A stretch of DNA of 64,000 nt from CAYSSJ01 sp964433675. Its GTDB lineage: Bacteria; Cloacimonadota; Cloacimonadia; Cloacimonadales; TCS61. Below, in pieces: positions 9,711-17,021 of this stretch (positions are counted from its first letter, which is position 1; each line of letters starts with the position of its first letter). Below the pieces are notes generated by a model. That model was not told the DNA's origin, ran no database searches, and saw nothing but the letters and a program-made list of their open reading frames with translations. The stretch lies in NCBI GenBank assembly GCA_964433675.1, contig CAYSSJ010000011.1, positions 22,976 through 86,975 of the forward strand. Reading direction: 5' to 3'. The translations under genes were made by a program, and so were the position numbers.

Positions 9711-10845
9711 TATCGAGCATCTTTATCCGCTCTACTACTATAGCTGCTATCGAAAGAGTAACTATAGTGATAAGAAAAGTGATGATACAAAAACGAGCTC
9801 TACTGGGCTTACTTCTCAGTCCGGCTGGGATAGCTTGATCTAGCACTTCGATTGTCGGTAGATCTTTTATCTCATCAATCCTTGCTTCTTCATATATGGG
9901 ATAGAGATATTCGTAAATTTTGGTTTGAATTTCCATAGTTAACTCCAATTCCATATATTGCAAGCCCAAATCAGGCAAATCTTTCAAATTCAGAACGAAT
10001 AGCTTCTCTTCTCTTTTATCTACATGTTCCAGATCGGCGATTCTTTGTTTCAAGAGTTGATTCTTTGCTTCTAGCTTTGCTATCATCGGCGAGGATGGTT
10101 CGATGAACTGCCGATTGAAATCCAACTCAATTTCCGTAGTTACTTGCTCTGAGATAATATCGGAGTATAGGTCAACCAAATTCATCGCCTGTAATTCCAA
10201 ATCTATCACATTGTGTTGTTTTTGGAACTTATTAATTTCGTTGGCAATTGAATCTATCTTCGCTTTGACGTTAGTCAATCTTTCCTCAATGAATTCTCGC
10301 TTTTGACGTCCTTTGGTCATCCGGTTTTCCAAATTATGTCTATCCAACAATTCGATATAGTAATTGGCGATATCAGCAGAGAGGTGCTTATCTTTGGTCT
10401 CTGTATTAAGGGTTATTATGCCGGTCTCCCTATCCAGATTTACATCTTTTACTTTTTTATTCAAAGCCTCTACTGCTTCTTCCATTTCAACCCGCTCATC
10501 TTCATCTTCAATCTCGAAGTAAGCTATCAGATCGAACTTGCGGACCACATTCTCAGAAAAAGTTCTACTATTGATAATTGCTATCATTTCCAATGCATTG
10601 ACCTGAATTTGCGGACCAAGCATTGATAGTCCCATTCCCAATAACTGCGAACCTGCCAAAGGCATCGTTGCTCTTTGTTCCTGCAAAGGCATAAACTTGG
10701 CCGTAGATACCCAGTATTTTGGAACCAACATAATATAAACCACTGCTATAAGCGAAACAATCAAGGTGGGAAATATAATCATTTTCTTATACTTAAGCAG
10801 TATAGCTATAATATCAAGTATTTCAATATGTTTAGATTTCATCAT
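9658..10845 (-). CDS. Chain-length determinant protein, Wzz/GumC-like
   Basis: The protein has 395 residues, with one membrane helix near residues 22-42 and another near 350-370 flanking a long charged, helical periplasmic region. The segment before the second helix, 'DQAIPAGLRSKPSRAR', is the proline-rich motif of Wzz co-polymerases, and 'TAKFMPLQ' follows the first helix as in this family. It sets polysaccharide chain length with the polymerase. There is no C-terminal BY-kinase domain. AGGAAGT sits just before the ATG pair. A TTGACA at 10892-10897 lies upstream on the minus strand, but no convincing second promoter element follows. This is probably the first gene of the polysaccharide operon. 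Confidence 0.9.
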   Translation of the reverse strand: MMKSKHIEILDIIAILLKYKKMIIFPTLIVSLIAVVYIMLVPKYWVSTAKFMPLQEQRATMPLAGSQLLGMGLSMLGPQIQVNALEMIAIINSRTFSENVVRKFDLIAYFEIEDEDERVEMEEAVEALNKKVKDVNLDRETGIITLNTETKDKHLSADIANYYIELLDRHNLENRMTKGRQKREFIEERLTNVKAKIDSIANEINKFQKQHNVIDLELQAMNLVDLYSDIISEQVTTEIELDFNRQFIEPSSPMIAKLEAKNQLLKQRIADLEHVDKREEKLFVLNLKDLPDLGLQYMELELTMEIQTKIYEYLYPIYEEARIDEIKDLPTIEVLDQAIPAGLRSKPSRARFCIITFLITIVTLSIAAIVVERIKMLDNEENKPKIDEIKKYLKF

Positions 10846-10919
10846 TACTTCCTATATTTTTTTATGCATTTTTTTTTAATCCTCACTACTATGTCAACAG
10901 AATATTAGAGTATCGGATG

Positions 10920-11690
10920 CTAACTCTTGATATCTATACCGATCGGACAATGATCCGACCCCATGATATCCTGTCTTATATATGCGTTTTCAACATTATC
11001 AATAAACTCTTTGTTAACAAAGAAATAATCTATGCGCCAGCCAATATTCCTTCTGCGAGCTCCAAAACGATAAGTCCACCAAGAATATTGTTCCGGACGG
11101 TCGTCAAAATATCTAAAAGTATCGATATAACCATGCTCTACCAGTTTATCCAACCACTTCCTCTCGATCGGTAAGAATCCGGAGATATCTTCATTATCTT
11201 TTGGATTTGCCAGATCGATCTCTTTGTGAGCAGTATTGAAATCGCCGCATATTATTAGATTCTTACCCTCAGCTCTGAGCGATTCCATCAAATCGAACAT
11301 ACGGTCATAGTAGTCGAGCTTATACTGCAATCGCTCTTCGTTCATCTTACCATTTGGGAAATAACAATTAATCAGAGTAAACTCATCATACTCTGCTATG
11401 ATCAACCTACCCTCTTTGTCAAAATCCGGATCGCCGATAGAATAGTTTATTGCTTTCGGTTTTAGTCTGGAAAACAGAGCAACCCCCGAATAGCCTTTCT
11501 TCTGAGCAAAGTTCCAATATTTATGATAAGTTTGTAGTTGTTTTATCTCTTCCGGGATCTGTTCTTTCTGCAATTTAGTTTCCTGAATTGCCAAGATATC
11601 CGGTTTTTCTTGATTGATAAATTCACAGAAGTTTTTTCTTACTACCGCTCGTAATCCGTTTACATTCCATGACAGAATATTCATCATCAC
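10920..11690 (-). CDS. xth: Exodeoxyribonuclease III family AP endonuclease
   Basis: This 256-residue protein matches the ExoIII/APE family. It cleaves DNA 5' of abasic sites and removes 3' blocking groups in base excision repair. Visible motifs are 'ILSWNVNGLRA' near residue 5, the metal-binding Glu37 in 'AIQETKL', 'GDFNTAHKEID' with the catalytic Asp/Asn pair, 'RRNIGWRIDYFFV', and the catalytic His in 'GSDHCPIGIDI' at the C-terminus. Its start overlaps the end of nth by four bases (ATGA), so both repair enzymes are translated together. Exonuclease III would process the abasic sites left by endonuclease III, a natural functional pairing. Confidence 0.95.
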   Translation of the reverse strand: MMMNILSWNVNGLRAVVRKNFCEFINQEKPDILAIQETKLQKEQIPEEIKQLQTYHKYWNFAQKKGYSGVALFSRLKPKAINYSIGDPDFDKEGRLIIAEYDEFTLINCYFPNGKMNEERLQYKLDYYDRMFDLMESLRAEGKNLIICGDFNTAHKEIDLANPKDNEDISGFLPIERKWLDKLVEHGYIDTFRYFDDRPEQYSWWTYRFGARRRNIGWRIDYFFVNKEFIDNVENAYIRQDIMGSDHCPIGIDIKS

Positions 11691-12349
11691 CTCGCTTTTT
11701 TTGATAAGCTTTCCACGCCAATACGTTCACATTCATCATATATCGGACAAGCATTGCATTTTGGATTGCGTGGTCGGCAAATATTCTGCCCAAATGCTAC
11801 CAGATAAGAATTGAACATCAGCCAATACTGGGGTGGCAGAGATTGGCGTAGTGCCATTTCTGTCTCAAATGGCGTTTTGGTGTTTACCAATCCCAATCTG
11901 TTCGATATCCTATGTACATGCACATCCACACAGATAGCCGCTTTTTTGAATGCTATTGTCCTCACCAAATTCGCTGTCTTCCTCCCCACTCCGGGAAGCT
12001 GGAGAAGATCATCTATTTTATCCGGGACAGTATTGTCGAATTCTGTTTCCAAAACATCGGGTAATTTCTGTAAATACTTTGCTTTATTATGATAAAAACC
12101 GACCGGATAGATCAACTTTTCGATTTCTGTCAAACTCAATTGTTTCAGATCTTCCGGCTTATCCACTTTCTCGAAGAGTTTTTTTACTACTTTGGAAGTG
12201 GTTTCATCTTTGGTGCGCGCACTAAGGATTGTAGTTACCAATATTTTGAAAGGATCCTTGGTTTGTGCTTCTACCAGATCTACTACAGGTGTGTTGTATT
12301 TCTCAAATTCACTTTTCAGTTTTTTGTATATCACATCAATATTCTGCAT
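11687..12349 (-). CDS. nth: Endonuclease III (DNA glycosylase/AP lyase)
   Basis: This 220-residue protein is close to the usual length of about 211. It removes oxidised pyrimidines and nicks the abasic site by beta elimination. The helix-hairpin-helix 'LPGVGRKTA' spans residues 118-126 with catalytic Lys124, and Asp142 lies in 'VDVHVHRISNRLGL'. The four Cys ligands of the 4Fe-4S cluster are at 191, 198, 201 and 207 (C-x6-C-x2-C-x5-C). It is the upstream partner of xth in a two-gene unit. The ribosome binding site is weak. The gene starts about 100 bases after tRNA-Pro(GGG) on the same strand, so read-through from the tRNA promoter is possible. Confidence 0.96.
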   Translation of the reverse strand: MQNIDVIYKKLKSEFEKYNTPVVDLVEAQTKDPFKILVTTILSARTKDETTSKVVKKLFEKVDKPEDLKQLSLTEIEKLIYPVGFYHNKAKYLQKLPDVLETEFDNTVPDKIDDLLQLPGVGRKTANLVRTIAFKKAAICVDVHVHRISNRLGLVNTKTPFETEMALRQSLPPQYWLMFNSYLVAFGQNICRPRNPKCNACPIYDECERIGVESLSKKAR

Positions 12350-12453
12350 AAGGCGATCATGATTACCACGCGTCTTTGAGACGGTTTAAAATCGTCACAC
12401 TAAACATTGCCAAATTCATATAGATCATATATACTACAAATTCCTCGAAAAAT

Positions 12454-12530
12454 TGGTCGGGATGACTGGATTTGAACCAGCGACCTTTCGCCCCCCAGAC
12501 GAACGCGCTACCTAGCTGCGCCACATCCCG
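12454..12530 (-). tRNA. tRNA-Pro (anticodon GGG), CCA encoded
   Basis: A full cloverleaf can be drawn on the minus strand. The acceptor CGGGATG pairs with CATCCCG, the D stem is GCGC/GCGC, the anticodon stem is TTCGT/GCGAA with loop CTGGGGG, and the T arm is GCTGG-TTCAAAT-CCAGT. The anticodon is GGG, reading CCC and CCU. The discriminator is A and CCA is encoded, giving 77 bases. A TTGTCA lies about 43 bases before the mature 5' end, followed by weak AT-rich sequence. A short T run (ATTTTTC) follows the CCA. Confidence 0.95.
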
Positions 12531-12593
12531 ACGAAAGACAGATTTTGAACTATCTACTATGATGACAAGCATTTTTTTTGAGCAATACATCAT

Positions 12594-12623
12594 TTGACAT
12601 TTATTTGGGGGTTTACAATTTGG
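12594..12623 (+). promoter_or_regulatory. Putative promoter of the ABC-F gene
   Basis: TTGACA at 12594-12599 is followed by ACAATTTGG at 12615-12623. The distance from TTGAC to TTTGG is 20 bases, the same as at three other starts in this window. The pair resembles the Bacteroidota TTTG / TAnnTTTG promoter more than a sigma-70 -10 box. Transcription would begin only about 10 bases before the ATG, which is a weakness of this call. Confidence 0.4.
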
Positions 12624-12637
12624 TTTCGAGGTAAAAA

Positions 12638-14527
12638 ATGAGTATAGTGGCTATATCCGATCTGAAACATACACTGGGGAATCGGCAATTGTTCGATTCC
12701 GTCAGCCTCACTTTGGAATATAATAGTAAGATTGGACTCATTGGGAAAAATGGCTCGGGGAAAACGACCTTGTTTAAAATCATCCTCGGAGAGATTCTTC
12801 CGGAAAATGGTGTGATAAATAGAGCGAAAAATAAAAATATCGGCTATCTATCTCAGGAACCTCAACTACCACAAGATACAACACTCTATGATTTTGTGCT
12901 CCACTCACGTCAGGATTTTATCGCCCTGAAAAAAAAGTTGGAAGATGCACAACATCAACTCACTTTGCAAAATTCGGAGGAAAATCTAAAAAATTTAGAA
13001 AGAATTCAGCACCAATTCGAGCTGATAGATGGTTACAACTTCGAGACTGAGCTGAAATTGGTCCTCACCGGACTGAATTTCCCCATCTCCTGTTGGAACC
13101 GGAAAATATCCACCTTTAGCGGTGGTGAACTAACCCGTATCCAATTAGCACAATTGCTTCTGGGAGCACACGATCTTCTCCTTTTAGATGAACCCACCAA
13201 TCACCTTGATCTCACTATGATTATTTGGTTGGAATCATACTTGCGAAACTCGGATAAACCTTATGTAATCATTTCTCACGATAGAAAATTTTTGGATAAG
13301 ACTGTTACCAAGATATTGGAGCTCAAAGACGGTAAACTGAATAAATACACAGGCAACTACAGCACCTATGAATCCCAATCTGCCCTGCAAAAAGAGACTT
13401 TGCTAAGAGAATATCAAAAACAGCAGAAAAAGATAAAACAAGCCGAAGAGTTCATTCAGAAGAATATCGTGCGAGACTCCACGACTGCGCGTGCCAAAAG
13501 CCGCCGAAAAATGTTAGAAAAAATGGATCTTATCGAGCTTCCAAAAGAATCTAAAAATTTAGAGCTCACTTTCGAAACCGACGACAGAAGTGGGAATGAT
13601 GTGTTCATATTTGAAGATGTCAGTTTTGGCTTCGAAGATGCTCCTCTCGCCCGAAATGTCTCTCTGCGTATAGGTTATCAGGATAGAATTGCGGTAATTG
13701 GGAAAAACGGTTGCGGAAAAACCACTTTCTTGAATATTTTGAATGGCAGTCAGAAACAACAATCCGGTATAGTTAAAATGGGAGCCAATCTCAAGATAGG
13801 TTATTACGATCAGATGCAGAGCGGATTGGACGAAAGCATAACGGTGATGGATACGATCTGGTCTTTGGTACCTTTGGAAACGCAAGGTTATGTGCGAGGC
13901 TACTTGGCTAAATTCGGGTTCTATACCGACGATCTGGAGAAAAAGGTCGGTTTATTAAGTGGCGGTGAACGGGCAAGGTTGCATCTGGCAAAATTGATAC
14001 ATGAGCGACCGAATCTGTTGCTTTTGGATGAACCTACCAATCATCTCGATATACCGCTCATATCCAGCTTGGAAAAAGCTCTGCAAGAATATGACGGAAC
14101 CGTCGTATTCGTCTCTCACGATCGCTATTTTATCGATAATGTGGCGACTAAGAAATTTGTCTTTTTAAACAACACCATCTCCGAAACAGATGCGGATATA
14201 GAGATTATCTTGCAAGAAGAACCAAAACAAAAACAGAAAACTAAACCACGCAATACCAAAACCCGGCGGATAAATCCCATACTTCTAAAAAAATTAGAGA
14301 CTGAGATCGAAGCTATATATCAAAAAATTGATCAGATTGATGACGCTATCAATCAAAACGAAGCTGTTTACTCCGATGAAAACTCATATAATGATCCAAA
14401 TAAGATTATCGAAATTACCAAAAAGATAAAAACTCTAAAAGAGGATAAGCATAATCTCAAAGAAGAAGTAGATCTGCTGGAACATAAATATCTGCAATAT
14501 ATCGAGCATAATGAGGTAAACGCATGA
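12638..14527 (+). CDS. ABC-F family ATP-binding protein
   Basis: The protein has 629 residues and two ABC domains with no membrane segments, the ABC-F arrangement. Walker A motifs are 'GKNGSGKT' at residues 36-43 and 'GKNGCGKT' near residue 354. Signature motifs are 'FSGGELTRIQLAQ' and 'LSGGERARLHLAK', each followed by 'LLLLDEPTNHLD' and a 'SHD' switch. A basic linker ('TTARAKSRRKMLEK') joins the domains, and a charged coiled-coil C-terminus starts near residue 530, as in Uup/EttA-type proteins. Such proteins bind the ribosomal E site and affect elongation; some give antibiotic tolerance. GAGG lies before the ATG. The stop overlaps the next gene as ATGA. The exact subfamily is uncertain. Confidence 0.93.
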   Translation: MSIVAISDLKHTLGNRQLFDSVSLTLEYNSKIGLIGKNGSGKTTLFKIILGEILPENGVINRAKNKNIGYLSQEPQLPQDTTLYDFVLHSRQDFIALKKKLEDAQHQLTLQNSEENLKNLERIQHQFELIDGYNFETELKLVLTGLNFPISCWNRKISTFSGGELTRIQLAQLLLGAHDLLLLDEPTNHLDLTMIIWLESYLRNSDKPYVIISHDRKFLDKTVTKILELKDGKLNKYTGNYSTYESQSALQKETLLREYQKQQKKIKQAEEFIQKNIVRDSTTARAKSRRKMLEKMDLIELPKESKNLELTFETDDRSGNDVFIFEDVSFGFEDAPLARNVSLRIGYQDRIAVIGKNGCGKTTFLNILNGSQKQQSGIVKMGANLKIGYYDQMQSGLDESITVMDTIWSLVPLETQGYVRGYLAKFGFYTDDLEKKVGLLSGGERARLHLAKLIHERPNLLLLDEPTNHLDIPLISSLEKALQEYDGTVVFVSHDRYFIDNVATKKFVFLNNTISETDADIEIILQEEPKQKQKTKPRNTKTRRINPILLKKLETEIEAIYQKIDQIDDAINQNEAVYSDENSYNDPNKIIEITKKIKTLKEDKHNLKEEVDLLEHKYLQYIEHNEVNA

Positions 14528-15498
14528 AAGTAGGATTTACCTCGAGCTTGCCGGTAGAAGTTATCTTTGCTGCCGGACATACACCGGTGGATTTGAACAA
14601 TATCTTCATAAACAATGCACCGATGGAATTGGTAGAAAACGCCGAATATGCCGGCTATCCACGCAATATCTGCGCTTGGATCAAAGGTATTTATTCAACA
14701 GTTTTGCACCACGATATCGATGCCGTGATCGGCGTGATGGAAGGAGATTGCTCCAATACCCATTCTTTGATGTGGACTCTGCAAGATCAGGGTATTGAAG
14801 TTATACCCTTCGCTTTTCCTTATGATAAAGATCCCGCCAAACTAGATAATGAAATCTCCAAATTGGAAGCGCATTTTCAGACTTCCAGAATTGAAACTCA
14901 AGCATATAAAACCAGGTTGGACCAGATCAGGAAAAAGCTCATATACCTCGATAAACTTACTTATCAAAAACAACTGGTCTCCGGTTTTGAAAATCATTAT
15001 TGGTTGGTGAATTCATCTGACTTTTGGGGAGATCCGGATATATTTGAGGAAGATCTGGATTGTTTTCTAACTGAAGCTGAAAAACGTAAACCGATCTACT
15101 GCAAGCATAGACTGGCATATCTGGGTGTGCCTCCGATTATCCCAGATTTATACGATTATCTACAATCGCTCGGTTGCTTAGTGGTTTTCAATGAAATTCA
15201 GCGTCAATTCAGTATGCCCTATCTCGCTGAAAATATCATAGACCAGTATTTGCATTACACTTATCCATATAGTATTTTTGAGCGCTTGGAAGATATAAAA
15301 CCGGCGATCGAACAGAGGGCGATCGATGCCTGCCTTAGTTACGCTCAAGCTTTTTGTCATCGTCAGATCGATACGATGTTGATAAAGAAGTATCTTGATA
15401 TACCTGTGCTGATGATCGAGGGCGATAATCCTCAGCTATTGGACAATAGAACGAAGATCCGCTTGGAAAGCTTCGTTGATATGATGGATCACAGATAA
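14524..15498 (+). CDS. 2-hydroxyacyl-CoA dehydratase family subunit (HgdB/FldC-like)
   Basis: This 324-residue protein resembles the D-component of 2-hydroxyacyl-CoA dehydratases, which bind an iron-sulfur cluster and dehydrate 2-hydroxyacyl-CoA via a ketyl radical. Supporting features are the opening 'VGFTSSLPVEVIFAAGHTPVDL', Cys in 'YPRNICAWIKG' and 'GVMEGDCSNTHSL', and the C-terminal 'LDIPVLMIEGDNPQLLDNRTKIRLESFVDM', which matches the family's last conserved block (written here in pieces: IPVLMIEGD, then RTKIRLESF). A second dehydratase subunit and the ATP-dependent activator (HgdC) are absent nearby. The catalytic partner must be elsewhere, or this is one of the stand-alone members of unknown role. 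It overlaps the ABC-F gene by four bases, so it is co-translated with it. Confidence 0.8.
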   Translation: MKVGFTSSLPVEVIFAAGHTPVDLNNIFINNAPMELVENAEYAGYPRNICAWIKGIYSTVLHHDIDAVIGVMEGDCSNTHSLMWTLQDQGIEVIPFAFPYDKDPAKLDNEISKLEAHFQTSRIETQAYKTRLDQIRKKLIYLDKLTYQKQLVSGFENHYWLVNSSDFWGDPDIFEEDLDCFLTEAEKRKPIYCKHRLAYLGVPPIIPDLYDYLQSLGCLVVFNEIQRQFSMPYLAENIIDQYLHYTYPYSIFERLEDIKPAIEQRAIDACLSYAQAFCHRQIDTMLIKKYLDIPVLMIEGDNPQLLDNRTKIRLESFVDMMDHR

Positions 15499-15499
15499 T

Positions 15500-17008
15500 T
15501 CAGAATCTGTACTGCCCACCTAAAACGAATCTGCGCTTCTCTTTTGGGAAGTCTCTTCCTAAATAGCGATAATAGTCCTCATCAAGTAAGTTCTGTATCT
15601 CTGCAAATGCGGACACCCTTTCTCCTAGTGCATAAGAGCCATAGAGATCAAACAGGAGTGCATTATCCATATCCCGATCTTGCTGACGATATTTATCATT
15701 TATCTTGCCTGCAGTATAGTTCGCTACCAAAACAGTCTTTAATGAACCTTTTTCATAAGTTATAGAAGTATTTATTGTGTTTCCAGGCAAAAAAGGAATT
15801 TCATCATCGTAGATATGATAGGCTACCCCAATTTCCCAAAATAAATTATCCCAACTATATGCTGCTTTTAGTGAAACAGTTTGCTTTAGAAGATCAGTAA
15901 AAATTTTATAATAAACTTGGTGGTATATGTTATCCGAGTTATCTGTATAGAGGGCATCGCGTATCAGATAGTCTTTATCTTTTTCCCATCTGACATTATA
16001 GGAGAGGGTGAGAGGAACAAAACTATTATGAAGTAGAGCGACTGTACTATTCAAAGGAGCTTTCCCGATCCGATAATCTTCTCTTATCCACTGAAATTGA
16101 TTTTCTTTGAAATCATTGATCCGGTTTCTTTCTACTAGTACAGGCTTGTTTTCAATCCTCAATTTCATACTATTGGTAAGCTCAACTTCCTTGTATAAAT
16201 TCAAGGAAGCATAGATATCATCTTTATCTGCTGCCAACCACACACCAATTTGATCCAGATAAGGATTCAATGCTAGATTTATTGATTTAGCACCCGCATG
16301 ACCATAACCGCCATGTAAATAAATAAGCTCTCCATCTAATTTATTTGCCAGCCAGCTTGTCTTTAACCCGTAATGAAACTCCTCTTTGTCGATTTTATCC
16401 CAACTAGGCTCGAGTTCCTGCGTTCCGGTGAACAAACTACCCCTCAACTGTAATTTTGTAATAGAAACATCGTCATTTAGACTGATCTTTGGTGTCTGAT
16501 AGGATAAACCAATCTCGCGTATATCTGTCTCAAGATATGGTTCTTTTACGGTAAACAATCCACCTCTGAGATCCAGAGTGAACCTATGATCGGCAAATTT
16601 ATTCTGCCAGAAGGCACTATATGTATTGGATCTCCAACTGGTAGTAGGCTGATCATGATTGTAGTTTAAATTCAAATTTAACCAAGGTTTATCCTGCGAG
16701 TAGGAAGCTAATTTTGCATGGACATAAACAGGATGACCGATCATAAGCATAGCACTCAAGTTGGATTCATCATATTCTTCCTCAATCATTTTATTGGGAG
16801 AAGATAGATAAACTTGGGGCTCATGATCGAACCTCTCTTTCTCATAAATAATCCAATGATTCTGCAAATCATCGTCATATCGTCTATAATCGGGCAATAG
16901 TTCGGACTCGCCATAGATAAATATATCGCCCAAATCAAGAGAATCTTGGGCTGATAGAGCTGTGGCAAGTACTAGGATTATTATCAGATAGCTGCAGCGA
17001 TAACTCAT
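15500..17008 (-). CDS. Outer-membrane beta-barrel protein, TonB-receptor-like C-terminus
   Basis: The protein is 502 residues from the ATG at 17008, which follows an AAGGGGGAT site. The reading is open to 17044, but that would overlap the upstream gene and precede the signal peptide. A signal peptide (residues 1-20, ending 'ALSAQ') leads into alternating aromatic strands typical of a barrel. The end, 'VSAFAEIQNLLDEDYY', then 'RRFVLGGQYRF', has the 'iqNLfDkdY' pattern of TonB-dependent receptor barrels and a terminal Phe, the outer-membrane assembly signal. No plug domain or TonB box is visible, and 502 residues is short for a full receptor, so it may be a porin-like or solo barrel. It is the last gene of the kinase operon. 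Confidence 0.7.
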   Translation of the reverse strand: MSYRCSYLIIILVLATALSAQDSLDLGDIFIYGESELLPDYRRYDDDLQNHWIIYEKERFDHEPQVYLSSPNKMIEEEYDESNLSAMLMIGHPVYVHAKLASYSQDKPWLNLNLNYNHDQPTTSWRSNTYSAFWQNKFADHRFTLDLRGGLFTVKEPYLETDIREIGLSYQTPKISLNDDVSITKLQLRGSLFTGTQELEPSWDKIDKEEFHYGLKTSWLANKLDGELIYLHGGYGHAGAKSINLALNPYLDQIGVWLAADKDDIYASLNLYKEVELTNSMKLRIENKPVLVERNRINDFKENQFQWIREDYRIGKAPLNSTVALLHNSFVPLTLSYNVRWEKDKDYLIRDALYTDNSDNIYHQVYYKIFTDLLKQTVSLKAAYSWDNLFWEIGVAYHIYDDEIPFLPGNTINTSITYEKGSLKTVLVANYTAGKINDKYRQQDRDMDNALLFDLYGSYALGERVSAFAEIQNLLDEDYYRYLGRDFPKEKRRFVLGGQYRF

Positions 17009-17021
17009 GGCATAATCCCCC

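Noticed and set aside
10892..10897. Promoter for the polysaccharide operon from TTGACA
   Set aside because: The box is present upstream of the Wzz-like gene, but neither a TATAAT-like nor a TTTGG-like element follows at a suitable distance, so I did not list it as a feature.
12371..12383. CGTCT/AGACG hairpin between tRNA-Pro(GGG) and nth as a terminator
   Set aside because: The stem is only five pairs and no T run follows on the minus strand.
12363..12593. 76-codon open frame on the minus strand
   Set aside because: It runs straight through tRNA-Pro(GGG), so it is not a gene.
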